The notes: generated by a model from the sequence alone, not told the origin. Counted from the stretch's first letter, positions 34,876 to 42,381 are shown. The stretch: DNA of 42,381 bases from CAUTNA01 sp964371145 (GCA_964371145.1 CAYJKO010000006.1:1-42381); one strand, 5' to 3'. Made by a program: numbers and translations.

Positions 34876-36429
34876 TTAATCGTTATGTTCTTCGATTTCT
34901 TCTTCTGTGATACCGAATGCGACTTCACGAGCTTTCATAATAACGCGAGATGCCAATTTTTCGCTCATAATATCTTCGCCCAATATTTCAATCAATTCGT
35001 CAGACGCTAAATCCGCCAAATCTTCCAAAGATTTGATGCCGGCTTCGCCCAATTTCATAATTGTTGGACGTTTGATAAAATCGAATTCTAACAAATCGTC
35101 TTTCATCCCCAGCGCATAACCACCAGATTTATAATCTTCTTCGATTTTGTTCAAATATGTTTTTGCGCGGCTTTGCAATTCTTCTACCAATTCTGCGCTG
35201 AAACCTTCAACAGATTCTAATTCAGATGCGTCAACAAAAGCGATTTCTTCGATAGTTCTGAAACCTTCTGCAATCAATAAATGAGCAATCATTTCATCGA
35301 TATCCAATCCTTTTGTAAATAATTCTGTTTTGTCTGCAAATTCTTTTGCACGTTTTTCTTGTTCTTGTGCTTCGTTCATAACGTCGATATTCCATCCTGT
35401 TAATTGAGAAGCAAGGCGAACATTTTGGCCACGACGACCGATTGCCAAAGATTGTTGATCTTCGTTTACAACGACGGTTGCAGTACGTGAATCTTCATCT
35501 ACGATAATTTTAGCAACTTTTGCTGGTTGCATCGCATTAACAATAAATACAGCCGGATCTTCTGAATATAAAATAACGTCGATTTTTTCGCCATGACATT
35601 CATTGATTACAGGTTGAATACGTGTACCTTTGATACCAACTGTCATACCAACTGCATCGATTGACGGATCTTGTGTTTCCACAGCAATTTTAGCATGAGA
35701 ACCCGGCGCACGTGATACAGATTTAATTTTGATGATACCTTCGTAAATTTCTGGCACTTCGGCTGTGAATAATTTTTCCATAAACATCGGATGTGTTCTG
35801 GTCAAGAAAATTTGAGGTCCTGTGTTTGTTCTGGCAACGTCCATAATCAAAGCACGAATACGATCACCCGCTGACAATCTTTCGCCTGGGATTAATTCTG
35901 TACCTTTTATATAACCTTCGGCTTTGCCGTTAATGTCAATATATGCATTACCAAATTCAATACGTTTAACAACACCATTTACTATATCTCCGATATTATC
36001 TTTAAATTCTTCAAATTGATTACCTTTTTCAGCATCACGAACACGTGCAGTCATAATTTGACGCGCAGTTTGAAAAGCCTGTCTTCCGAATTCTGGTTCT
36101 GGCAAAGAGTCTTCTACGTATTCACCAACAACAGGATTATCAGAATATCTTTTTGCCGCATCCACAGTCAACATAGTGTTCGCATCATATTCTTCACCCA
36201 TAGATTCTGGGGATTCAATTACCAAGAACACGCGTTTAACGTGAATCGCGCCGGTTTTACGTTCGATGTCGGCCACAATATCAAATTCTTCGCCGTATGT
36301 GTGTTTTGCAATTTTTGCAATCGCGGCTTCCAATGCCTCTATAACGATATCGCGACTTATTTGTTTTTCGGTAGCCAAAGAATCAATTGCTAATAATAAA
36401 TCTTGTCTTGGTCTGGAAATAAAAGCCAT
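34876..36429 (-). CDS. nusA: Transcription elongation/antitermination factor NusA
   Basis: NusA binds RNA polymerase and nascent RNA and governs pausing, termination and rRNA antitermination. 517 residues in the normal order: an N-terminal polymerase-binding domain (about 1-130), S1 domain (about 130-200, with GDIVNGVVKRIEFGNAYIDI), two KH domains (about 205-345, with GVKGTRIQ-type GIKGTRIQ and IGRRGQNVRLAS), then two C-terminal acidic helical repeats (about 360-500) and an EEEIEEHND tail. AGGAG is the ribosome site. It is the first gene of its operon; rimP, which usually precedes it, is absent. Confidence 0.97.
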   Translation of the reverse strand: MAFISRPRQDLLLAIDSLATEKQISRDIVIEALEAAIAKIAKHTYGEEFDIVADIERKTGAIHVKRVFLVIESPESMGEEYDANTMLTVDAAKRYSDNPVVGEYVEDSLPEPEFGRQAFQTARQIMTARVRDAEKGNQFEEFKDNIGDIVNGVVKRIEFGNAYIDINGKAEGYIKGTELIPGERLSAGDRIRALIMDVARTNTGPQIFLTRTHPMFMEKLFTAEVPEIYEGIIKIKSVSRAPGSHAKIAVETQDPSIDAVGMTVGIKGTRIQPVINECHGEKIDVILYSEDPAVFIVNAMQPAKVAKIIVDEDSRTATVVVNEDQQSLAIGRRGQNVRLASQLTGWNIDVMNEAQEQEKRAKEFADKTELFTKGLDIDEMIAHLLIAEGFRTIEEIAFVDASELESVEGFSAELVEELQSRAKTYLNKIEEDYKSGGYALGMKDDLLEFDFIKRPTIMKLGEAGIKSLEDLADLASDELIEILGEDIMSEKLASRVIMKAREVAFGITEEEIEEHND

Positions 36430-36470
36430 TTTATGTTTCTCCTGTTTGTTGTTGTATATCTAACATAAGA

Positions 36471-36490
36471 GCGGGGTTTTTCAACCCCGC
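36471..36490 (-). promoter_or_regulatory. GNRA-capped hairpin in the nusA leader
   Basis: On the minus strand GCGGGGTT-GAAA-AACCCCGC forms a perfect 8-bp stem closed by a GAAA tetraloop. It lies about 20-40 nt into the predicted nusA transcript, 41 nt before the ATG. It is not followed by a T run, so it is not a typical terminator. A leader element for autoregulation or mRNA stability is possible. Confidence 0.65.
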
Positions 36491-36517
36491 CCCTAAAAAT
36501 TTTAAGAACTTAAATAT

Positions 36518-36546
36518 ATTATAAATCCCGAATCGCAGAAAATCAA
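36518..36546 (-). promoter_or_regulatory. nusA promoter
   Basis: On the minus strand TTGATT (36546-36541), a 17-bp spacer and TATAAT (36523-36518) form a near-consensus pair. The predicted start near 36511 gives an 80-nt leader that contains the GNRA hairpin and AGGAG. Confidence 0.78.
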
Positions 36547-36581
36547 GAAAAATCAAATCAATATTTTTAATGCATTGCGGC

Positions 36582-36610
36582 TTGACGGTTTAGGTTTTGA
36601 CCTTTATACT
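36582..36610 (+). promoter_or_regulatory. lptF operon promoter
   Basis: TTGACG (36582-36587), a 17-bp spacer and TATACT (36605-36610) form a strong pair that ends 11 nt before the lptF ATG. The leader is only about 5 nt and lacks a Shine-Dalgarno sequence. Confidence 0.75.
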
Positions 36611-36621
36611 TCAGATTAACT

Positions 36622-37683
36622 ATGAAAATTATTAATAAATACTTTATAAAACAATTGACCGTTATTTTTGTAATGTTCTTGTTGGCTCTGACAGGGCTGT
36701 CTTGGATGTTGCAAATTATGACCATGATGAAATTTTTATTAACATATGGTGTAAATATTGGCGATTTTTTGGGGCTGTCGTTTTTGATGGTGCCATTTAT
36801 CATGTCTATTATCATACCATTCGTTACATTCATCGCGATAATTTTTGTTTATAATAAATTAATCGCAGAAAATGAAATCACCGTATTGGCGTCTGCCGGA
36901 ATGTCCGCACATCAAATCGCACGTCCCGCTATCGGCGTTGCTATTGCATTAACCGCGATTCATTTTCTTTTGAATTTATGGATTGTGCCTGTGACCCAAG
37001 AAAAGTTTTATGACACTCAATGGGAATTGCGTTACGGATTGGCCCATATGAAATTACAAGAAGCGGCTTTTACAAAAATGACAGACGGACTGGTTGTTTA
37101 TGTAGACAAAGTATCGGGATATGATTTATCTGAAATTATGTTGTCTGACACCCGAAACCCGAATTCAGACACAACAATTATGGCGGACAAAGGAAAATTG
37201 GTTTCTACAAATCGCGGTCTGTCTTTGATTATGTCAAAAGGATCATTACAATCTCGTGACAAAACATTTATGATTGGCACTTTTGATTCTTTTGATATGG
37301 ATTTGAATTTATCAAGCAAAGACAATATTGATGAAGCCTTTCGCGTACGCCGAGAATCTACGTTTGAACTGTTAAAAAGCGTAAAAACAATAGATACGAT
37401 AAAAAAACAAAAATCTATCATGTCTGAATTGGGCAAACGTTTTTACACCCCTTTGATGAATTTAATATTGGCAGCAATGTGTTTATTAATCCTGTTAAAA
37501 TCATCTCTGTTGCGTCGCCGTGTCAGCTATGCACCTTTGTTTGCGACAGTTGCTATGGCGGGTGCTATGTCTGGATTTATGTCAATCAGCAGCACATTAA
37601 CCAGCATAACTAGCTTTGTTCTTTTGGGTGTCACAATGGCGGCTGTATTAACAATCATAATTATAATATTGCTAAAAAAATGA
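36622..37683 (+). CDS. lptF: LPS export permease LptF
   Basis: LptF and LptG form the inner-membrane part of the ABC transporter (with LptB) that extracts LPS and drives it along the Lpt bridge. 353 residues: transmembrane helices near 10-30, 50-80 and 95-120, a periplasmic beta-jellyroll (about 135-240, with DGLVVYVDKVSGYDLSEIMLSD) and three more helices (about 270-350). ENEITVLASAGMS is the usual LptF/G coupling region. The periplasmic sequence suits LptF better than LptG. It overlaps lptD by 4 nt; lptG, normally next, is not in this operon. Confidence 0.87.
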   Translation: MKIINKYFIKQLTVIFVMFLLALTGLSWMLQIMTMMKFLLTYGVNIGDFLGLSFLMVPFIMSIIIPFVTFIAIIFVYNKLIAENEITVLASAGMSAHQIARPAIGVAIALTAIHFLLNLWIVPVTQEKFYDTQWELRYGLAHMKLQEAAFTKMTDGLVVYVDKVSGYDLSEIMLSDTRNPNSDTTIMADKGKLVSTNRGLSLIMSKGSLQSRDKTFMIGTFDSFDMDLNLSSKDNIDEAFRVRRESTFELLKSVKTIDTIKKQKSIMSELGKRFYTPLMNLILAAMCLLILLKSSLLRRRVSYAPLFATVAMAGAMSGFMSISSTLTSITSFVLLGVTMAAVLTIIIIILLKK

Positions 37684-39743
37684 TGAAACAATATTTAACA
37701 TCTTTTCTTTTATTGTTTTTGCCGAACTTTGCATTCGCATTCGGCTTGGATGTTAATACTCCGAAAACAATAACAGCGTCTGAAATAGAATATGACATCA
37801 AATCAAATTCTATTAAAACCATTGGGGGCGCCGAAATAAAAAACGAAGATGGTAACAGAATTACTTTGACTGATTCATATATATCCAATAAAACAAATAA
37901 TATAGATGGATATGCAAATAATATAGAATTATGGATTGGTGAATCTGGAAAAATAACTGCTGATAAAATATCTACGAACAATAAAATCAGCACATCTGAA
38001 AACACAAATTTCACAATGTGTGAAGGTTGCGACGATTATGGAAACGCATGGGAAATATCTTCATCTGAAATTGTTCACAATGCAGAAAAAAAAGACATTA
38101 CATTTTATAATTCTTTGTTTTGGGTTTATGACATCCCTGTGCTTTGGTTACCATATCTTTCGATGTCTGACGGTACAGAAAAATACAAAACAGGTCTGTT
38201 AACCCCAAGCTTTCAATCAACAAATAACATGGGAACACAATTCAATTTTCCTATATACGTTTCTATATCGGACACCCACGATTTGACTTTTACTCCGTCA
38301 TATTTATCGGATGAAAATCCTTTGTTTCAAATAGAACACCGATTGAATAAACCGCATTCTAATTTTTTTACAAACGGATCATTTACTCGTAATTTAGAAG
38401 GCGATGACAGATGGTTTTTTGAACACAAAGACACAATCGAATTGGGTGAACATATGCGCGCTTCGATTTTCATAGAAAGAACGTCAGACACAACATATTT
38501 GCAAAAATATGGTTTTTATAACGAAGAACCATATTTAGATTCTGGTGCTAAATTAGAATTTTTCAGAGAATCTGGATATATCAATGCTGAAACACATATT
38601 TATCAAGAATTGCGTGACATTAATTCTACAACACGCGTGTCTGGAAATGTATTACCAAATATATACGGTACATATCAAACATTGCCTTTTTTCTATGACA
38701 CATACGCCGTAATTAACGGAGATATTTTAAACACATCAAATTCTACATCTTCGTCCCAAAGATTTATCGGAGAATCAAGAATTATTTCCCCGTGGACTTT
38801 ATTGGGCGGCACACGTTTGACATTGGATTTATCCGCCAGATATGATTTATATAATTTTAATAACACAGAAATGGCAGACGGAACACTGTATTCTGGAACA
38901 AAAGCAAGATTTTTACCGTCTGGGTCTGTTGAATTTGGATTACCTATGTTAAAAACCGGTGACAGATGGACACAGATATTAGAACCAAAAATCAGCTTTA
39001 CGGCTATGCAGAATACATCCGATTACATATATGCAAAAGATAACGATTCATCAGCAGCTTTTTTATCGGACGCAACTTTGTTTTCTGACAACCGTTTTTC
39101 AGGTCTGGATTTATGGGAGAATGGAACTTTTGCCGATTATGGTATTGGTTGGACCGCTTTTGATAATAATGGCCACAACATAGATTTGTTTGCCGGCCAA
39201 TCGTATAATTTTACAGAAATTTTACAAACCAACAGCTACACAGGATTTAATGACGGCCAATCCGATTATGTCGGACATGCAGAATATAGATATTTAAATG
39301 ATTTTTCAGTATACAATCGGTTCCGTTTATCCCAAGATAATTTATCGTTACAACATTCAGAAACGTCTTTATCATTTGGTGATTATTCTGATTATTTAAA
39401 AATTGGTCACATATGGAATATTAATGATTATGACCCATTAATCCCGGGACCCGAAAAAATCAATCAATTGGCGGCAGGTTTCGGATTAAAAGTAACAAAC
39501 AGAGTTGGGGTTAATTTCGAAGCCATATATAATATCAATTATGGTACATTCCAAAAACAACGTGGACGTTTGTATTATTCACACCCTTGTTATTTTGTGG
39601 CATTAGAATACGAACGCGACAATGCAATAAAAGAAGATTATGTCGGAAACACTACATTTGGGGTAAAATTCGGCATACCAATCGATGGATTCAGTTCAGA
39701 AAATAGTGGAGGAGAACAATGGTACAATTCAAACGTATTTTAA
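37680..39743 (+). CDS. lptD: LPS-assembly protein LptD
   Basis: LptD is the outer-membrane barrel that inserts LPS into the outer leaflet. 687 residues, at the short end for the family. Signal peptide (about 1-20), then an OstA-type jellyroll (about 25-130, with ITASEIEYDIKSNSIKTIGGAEI), then the barrel (about 150-687) with the typical WLPYLSMSDGTEKYKTGLLTPSF segment. Cys in MCEGC are near the N domain. It starts at the ATGA overlap with lptF. The start of surA lies inside its end (25-nt overlap). Confidence 0.9.
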   Translation: MMKQYLTSFLLLFLPNFAFAFGLDVNTPKTITASEIEYDIKSNSIKTIGGAEIKNEDGNRITLTDSYISNKTNNIDGYANNIELWIGESGKITADKISTNNKISTSENTNFTMCEGCDDYGNAWEISSSEIVHNAEKKDITFYNSLFWVYDIPVLWLPYLSMSDGTEKYKTGLLTPSFQSTNNMGTQFNFPIYVSISDTHDLTFTPSYLSDENPLFQIEHRLNKPHSNFFTNGSFTRNLEGDDRWFFEHKDTIELGEHMRASIFIERTSDTTYLQKYGFYNEEPYLDSGAKLEFFRESGYINAETHIYQELRDINSTTRVSGNVLPNIYGTYQTLPFFYDTYAVINGDILNTSNSTSSSQRFIGESRIISPWTLLGGTRLTLDLSARYDLYNFNNTEMADGTLYSGTKARFLPSGSVEFGLPMLKTGDRWTQILEPKISFTAMQNTSDYIYAKDNDSSAAFLSDATLFSDNRFSGLDLWENGTFADYGIGWTAFDNNGHNIDLFAGQSYNFTEILQTNSYTGFNDGQSDYVGHAEYRYLNDFSVYNRFRLSQDNLSLQHSETSLSFGDYSDYLKIGHIWNINDYDPLIPGPEKINQLAAGFGLKVTNRVGVNFEAIYNINYGTFQKQRGRLYYSHPCYFVALEYERDNAIKEDYVGNTTFGVKFGIPIDGFSSENSGGEQWYNSNVF

Positions 39744-40549
39744 TTATAATCACAGCGGTTTTAACAACATATGGCGCCAATGGCGCATCAATTGTTGCAA
39801 CGGTTAACGGCAACCCTATATCGGACGCAGACATAACAGCACGCACAAAATTAATGGCTCGCCAAGGGAACACGTCTACAAACAACCGACACCAAGCATT
39901 GGAAAACATAATATCTGATTCTGTTAAATTGGAACACGCAACAATGATGAACAGTTTACCATCTGATGTAGATGTTGAAAAAGAATTGAATGAAATGAAC
40001 GTATCTGATTTTTCATCGGTTGAAAAAGCCGTTGCAAAATCTGCAATCCGCGCCAGTATGGCTTGGCAAATGACGGTCGGTCGCACAATTATGCCTAACA
40101 TAGAAATCACAGACGAAGACATAAAAGATGAAAGAATATCTTTAATCGCAGAACGTGGATTGCCTATTGAAACAACACTGGTTCGTTTATTAGACATTCC
40201 AAATGACGTCGCAAAAAAATTAAAAAAACCGACCTCTTGTGACAATGCAATTAAAATGGCAGAAGATTTGGGCGGCGCACCACAAAAAATAACAGCACTG
40301 CAATATGAATTGTCTCCAGATATTCGTGAAAGAATTGCAGATTTGCCGAAATTAACATGGTCTGCGCGCGAAAACGAATCTGTGTTATTGGTATGTTCAG
40401 ACAAAAAAACAAAAGATTATGGCGATTTGGATAATATAATTGAACAAAACGCTAAATTTAAAAAAGCAATTAATGCAGGCGAACAACAATTAAAACAATT
40501 ACGTCGCAAAGCTATCGTTATTATTCATGACGACAAATACAAGATTTAA
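39719..40549 (+). CDS. SurA-like periplasmic chaperone without clear PPIase domain
   Basis: 276 residues. A signal peptide (about 1-23) is followed by the SurA N-terminal signature IVATVNGNPISDADITARTKLM and a helical chaperone core. The rest, where a parvulin domain of about 90 residues would lie, has only weak resemblance and lacks the conserved parvulin motifs. Position directly after lptD matches the classical lptD-surA order, and LptD is a main SurA client in E. coli. GGAGGAG before the ATG is a strong ribosome site within lptD. Loss of the PPIase domain is inference from length. Confidence 0.75.
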   Translation: MVQFKRILIIITAVLTTYGANGASIVATVNGNPISDADITARTKLMARQGNTSTNNRHQALENIISDSVKLEHATMMNSLPSDVDVEKELNEMNVSDFSSVEKAVAKSAIRASMAWQMTVGRTIMPNIEITDEDIKDERISLIAERGLPIETTLVRLLDIPNDVAKKLKKPTSCDNAIKMAEDLGGAPQKITALQYELSPDIRERIADLPKLTWSARENESVLLVCSDKKTKDYGDLDNIIEQNAKFKKAINAGEQQLKQLRRKAIVIIHDDKYKI

Positions 40550-40551
40550 AA

Positions 40552-41634
40552 ATGAAAACAATATTATTAGATTTAAACCCAAAAGAATTAGAAGATTTTG
40601 TTGTTCAAAACAAAATGCCAAAATTTCGTGCAAAACAAATTTCTGAATGGCTAACACGTGGCGCGCCAGATTTTTCTTTGATGAAAAATTTGCCGGAAAA
40701 TATGCGCGAACATTTGGATAAAATTGCAACTACTTTGCCCGTTAAAATTGTACAAGAATTAACATCAAAAGATGGGGAAACTACGAAATTTTTGTTCGAA
40801 TTAAAAGACGGTGAAAGAATCGAAAGCGTTTTAATGAGAACAACATACGGTAACAGTGTGTGCGTATCAAGTCAGGCCGGTTGTGCGATGGGGTGCAAAT
40901 TCTGCGCCAGCACTTTATTGGGATTAAAAAGAAATTTAACAGTATCTGAAATATATGCACAAGTTTTGGTTGCAACATGGACATTGCGCGGTGATAAATT
41001 GAACAAACCAAATGGCGACAAAAACCAAATGGACGTCACCCATATCGTAATAATGGGTACGGGCGAACCATTGCAGAACACAGAAAACGTTATTGGATTT
41101 ATGGAACGCGCTCATGATGAATTGGGTATTGGTTGGCGTAAAATTACGGTATCGACTTGCGGATTGGTTCCGGGGATTGAAAGATTAACCGAATGGGGAC
41201 ATCCCGTTAATTTGGCCATATCTTTGCATGCGCCGACAAATGAAATGCGCACAGAAATTATGCCATCAAATAAAATTCACGACATAAATGCGGTATTGAA
41301 TGCGGCAAATGAATTTGTATCAAAGAACAATCGCCAATTGATGATTGAATATATATTATTGGCACGCGATGAAAACGGAGAAGCCGTTCCATATAATTGT
41401 GGAATTAAACAAGCCGAACTATTATCCAATTTATTAAAAGACGTTAATTGTATGGTTAATTTAATACCGTGGAACGCGGTTGATGAACGACAATTCAAAT
41501 CCCCCAGCGGAAATGCCGTACATCGTTTCCAGGACGTTTTAATTAACAACGGGATACATACCCGCATCAGACGCGAACGTGGCACAGATATCGGCAGCGC
41601 ATGCGGTCAATTACGATTAAATAATAAAAAATAA
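40552..41634 (+). CDS. rlmN: 23S rRNA (adenine-2503-C2)-methyltransferase RlmN
   Basis: RlmN is a radical-SAM enzyme that methylates A2503 of 23S rRNA and A37 of some tRNAs. 360 residues, normal length. The [4Fe-4S] motif is CAMGCKFC (Cys111, Cys115, Cys118). GTGEPLQN follows as the SAM-binding element, and the second catalytic Cys is in GSACGQL near the C terminus. It starts 2 nt after the surA-like stop without a clear ribosome site, so it is the last gene of the lptF operon. In E. coli it belongs elsewhere. Confidence 0.96.
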   Translation: MKTILLDLNPKELEDFVVQNKMPKFRAKQISEWLTRGAPDFSLMKNLPENMREHLDKIATTLPVKIVQELTSKDGETTKFLFELKDGERIESVLMRTTYGNSVCVSSQAGCAMGCKFCASTLLGLKRNLTVSEIYAQVLVATWTLRGDKLNKPNGDKNQMDVTHIVIMGTGEPLQNTENVIGFMERAHDELGIGWRKITVSTCGLVPGIERLTEWGHPVNLAISLHAPTNEMRTEIMPSNKIHDINAVLNAANEFVSKNNRQLMIEYILLARDENGEAVPYNCGIKQAELLSNLLKDVNCMVNLIPWNAVDERQFKSPSGNAVHRFQDVLINNGIHTRIRRERGTDIGSACGQLRLNNKK

Positions 41635-41657
41635 AACCACCAAATGGTGGTTTTTTT
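41633..41657. terminator. Terminator of the lptF operon
   Basis: AAAACCACC and GGTGG close a stem around AAAT and are followed by seven T. It starts inside the rlmN stop region and is symmetrical enough to work for a minus-strand gene ending at 41659 as well. Confidence 0.88.
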
Positions 41658-41658
41658 A

Positions 41659-41718
41659 TTATTCTATTTTGCTATCTTTGATTGCTTGGTTCAAAGTTTT
41701 AATCAAAGTTGATTTCAT
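41659..41718 (-). CDS. Possible 19-residue reading frame or gene remnant
   Basis: On the minus strand an ATG at 41718 opens a 19-codon frame (MKSTLIKTLNQAIKDSKIE) whose stop lies 1 nt from the bidirectional terminator. The same frame stays open upstream, without a start, for about 24 further codons. No good ribosome site is seen. It may be the decayed end of a larger gene. The remainder of 41660-41818 shows nothing else. Confidence 0.25.
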   Translation of the reverse strand: MKSTLIKTLNQAIKDSKIE

Positions 41719-41818
41719 ATCCGAACTTTTGACAGGCTTTTTATTGTTCGTGTGCCATATGCTTCGAACGAATCCTATTGTTATTTCTTTTCAAGAATTA
41801 CTTTTTTTAAAAAAAAGC

Positions 41819-41847
41819 TGGACAATCATAAAAAGTTATTATATTAT
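41819..41847 (+). promoter_or_regulatory. tRNA-Val promoter
   Basis: TGGACA (41819-41824), a 17-bp spacer and TATTAT (41842-41847) lead to a predicted start near 41854, seven bases before the mature tRNA. Confidence 0.65.
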
Positions 41848-41860
41848 GTCATTCAGTTTC

Positions 41861-41937
41861 GGGTGTTTAGCTCAGTTGATTAGAGCATCTCGTTTACACC
41901 GAGAGGGTCGGGGGTTTGAGTCCCTCAACACCCACCA
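41861..41937 (+). tRNA. tRNA-Val (anticodon UAC), CCA encoded
   Basis: A complete cloverleaf of 77 nt including the encoded CCA. The acceptor stem is GGGTGTT with AACACCC, the D arm is GCTCAGTTGATTAGAGC, the anticodon stem TCTCG/CGAGA carries the loop TTTACAC (anticodon TAC), and the T arm contains GGTTTGAGTCCC. A terminator begins 10 nt after the CCA. Confidence 0.95.
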
Positions 41938-41943
41938 GATAAT

Positions 41944-42006
41944 AAGAAAATACCACTTTTGTGGTATTTTTTTATTACCATCTGTTTGTGTTTTAAAGTA
42001 CGAAAA
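41944..42006 (+). repeat. 63-bp direct repeat, copy 1 (terminator after tRNA-Val)
   Basis: This copy matches 42268-42330 at 62 of 63 positions (only 41999 T versus 42323 C). It carries the tRNA terminator, stem AAAATACCAC-TTTT-GTGGTATTTT at 41947-41970, and then 36 bases of unknown purpose. Confidence 0.92.
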
Positions 42007-42030
42007 CCCCGGGGTTTGTGACGATAGTTT

Positions 42031-42114
42031 GTGAAAACAAGCAAAGCGCGGTTTGAACAATTACGTGTCGTGAGCAAAGCGAACAGTCCCGAAGGCACCC
42101 ACCAGTTAAAATAA
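42031..42114 (+). CDS. Tiny frame (27 codons) between the repeats, doubtful
   Basis: A GTG at 42031 opens 27 codons ending directly at the terminator at 42113. The product would be basic and ends EGTHQLK. Its last part (AGTCCC...CACCCACCAG at 42085-42105) resembles the tRNA-Val 3' end (41919-41938), so the frame could be an accident of a tRNA-derived fragment. No ribosome site is seen. Confidence 0.2.
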   Translation: MKTSKARFEQLRVVSKANSPEGTHQLK

Positions 42115-42139
42115 AAAAAGGGTTTATTACCCTTTTTTT
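42113..42139 (+). terminator. Terminator-like hairpin
   Basis: AAAAAAAGGG-TTTATTA-CCCTTTTTTT is a weak-stem, strong-T-run hairpin, in the middle of the repeat-flanked region. Confidence 0.6.
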
Positions 42140-42184
42140 ATTTTGACGAAACGATTTGTTAATTTATTGAATTCGCAATGCGAA

Positions 42185-42268
42185 ATGATAATAAATGTTA
42201 CAAAGCGATTGTTTGAAGTGAAGTTGGCGAAGGATTTTAAAAAGCCAAGCCCTACGAAACAAGTTTAA
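42185..42268 (+). CDS. Tiny frame (27 codons) before repeat copy 2, doubtful
   Basis: An ATG at 42185 opens 27 codons (basic product, ending SPTKQV); the frame is open upstream to 42143. The stop is the first base group of repeat copy 2. There is no ribosome site. It is listed because it ends, like the frame at 42031, exactly at a terminator. Confidence 0.2.
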   Translation: MIINVTKRLFEVKLAKDFKKPSPTKQV

Positions 42269-42330
42269 AGAAAATACCACTTTTGTGGTATTTTTTTATT
42301 ACCATCTGTTTGTGTTTTAAAGCACGAAAA
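42268..42330 (+). repeat. 63-bp direct repeat, copy 2
   Basis: Same sequence as 41944-42006 with one mismatch, 324 bp away. Its terminator hairpin is at 42271-42294. It ends inside the A run of the next terminator at 42328. Confidence 0.92.
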
Positions 42331-42352
42331 AACCGGCAAAATGCCGGTTTTT
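42328..42352 (-). terminator. Terminator of a gene entering from the right edge
   Basis: AAAAACCGGCA-AAA-TGCCGGTTTTT, with T tracts in both directions, stands directly beyond the stop codon of the minus-strand frame at 42353. Confidence 0.8.
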
Positions 42353-42381
42353 TTATTCTTTTACTTCGACGAATTCTAACT
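42353..42381 (-). CDS. C-terminal end of a gene beyond the window
   Basis: The last 29 bases read on the minus strand as LEFVEVKE and a TAA stop, placed directly before a strong terminator. Eight residues are too few to name the protein. Confidence 0.4.

Noticed and set aside
34876..36429. Long open frames opposite nusA and infB
   Set aside because: They are shadows of strongly biased coding sequence and lack ribosome sites and plausible protein composition.
41669..42034. 121-codon plus-strand frame across the tRNA-Val gene
   Set aside because: It reads straight through the tRNA (giving the typical GFESLNTHQ artefact) and its terminator.
42031..42104. A second complete tRNA
   Set aside because: Only the 3' end resembles tRNA-Val. 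No 5' acceptor strand, D arm or anticodon stem can be drawn.

Overview
The window is AT-rich DNA from a Gram-negative bacterium, most likely an alphaproteobacterium. The evidence is a DUF4167 protein, an RpoH of alphaproteobacterial type, a YfgM-like/BamB pair of the kind that usually precedes der in that class, LPS genes (lpxD, fabZ, lptF, lptD), BAM and Skp-type factors, and several exported beta-barrels. The dense packing, AT-rich codons and a 100-N scaffold gap suggest a metagenome assembly of an uncultured, perhaps host-associated lineage; that last point is inference. The first base lies inside a 16S rRNA gene, so the scaffold probably broke at the rRNA repeat.

Layout. 1-911: 5' third of a 16S rRNA gene on the minus strand with its leader and a strong promoter. 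1.1-4.9 kb: an outer-membrane barrel, an exported protein of unknown function, lpxD and fabZ. 4.9-9.3 kb: the gap, then two exported Cys-containing proteins (one with a polyalanine/coiled-coil tract, one a 978-residue giant with repeated CGSDFE modules). 9.4-15.2 kb: a minus-strand operon of three large overlapping pilin-like genes, a zinc-ribbon membrane protein, a small exported protein and rluD. 15.4-19.2 kb, plus strand: DUF4167 gene, dnaX with a PilS-like pilin and an OmpA-type lipoprotein behind it, then a membrane-anchored Skp/OmpH-like protein. 19.2-22.4 kb, minus strand: three tiny membrane proteins, then rsmE-rluB-TPR. 22.5-26.7 kb: a VirD4/TraG-type ATPase, a lipoprotein and an LpoB-like lipoprotein. 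26.8-32.2 kb: der, a Yip1-like membrane protein, rpoH overlapping a porin gene, and a YfgM-like/short BamB pair. 32.2-36.5 kb: nusA-infB plus an orphan small gene. 36.6-41.6 kb: lptF-lptD-surA-like-rlmN. 41.6-42.4 kb: tRNA-Val followed by a repeat-rich stretch with terminators and tiny reading frames.

How it fits together. Much of the window builds or maintains the envelope: LpxD/FabZ (lipid A and fatty acids), LptF/LptD (LPS export), SurA-like, BamB-like and Skp-like factors (barrel assembly), LpoB-like (peptidoglycan synthase activation) and RpoH (heat-shock regulation). The rest is translation machinery (16S, nusA, infB, der, rsmE, rluB, rluD, rlmN, tRNA-Val). The least ordinary content is a set of pilus/secretion parts scattered among housekeeping operons: one PilS-like major pilin, three long PilV-like pilins of which one lacks Glu5, and one VirD4-type ATPase. 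Together they may belong to a dispersed thin-pilus or type IV secretion-like system. A second unusual trait is that several first genes of operons have a -10 box about 7 nt before the ATG and no Shine-Dalgarno, while downstream genes have good ones, which suggests frequent leaderless transcription.
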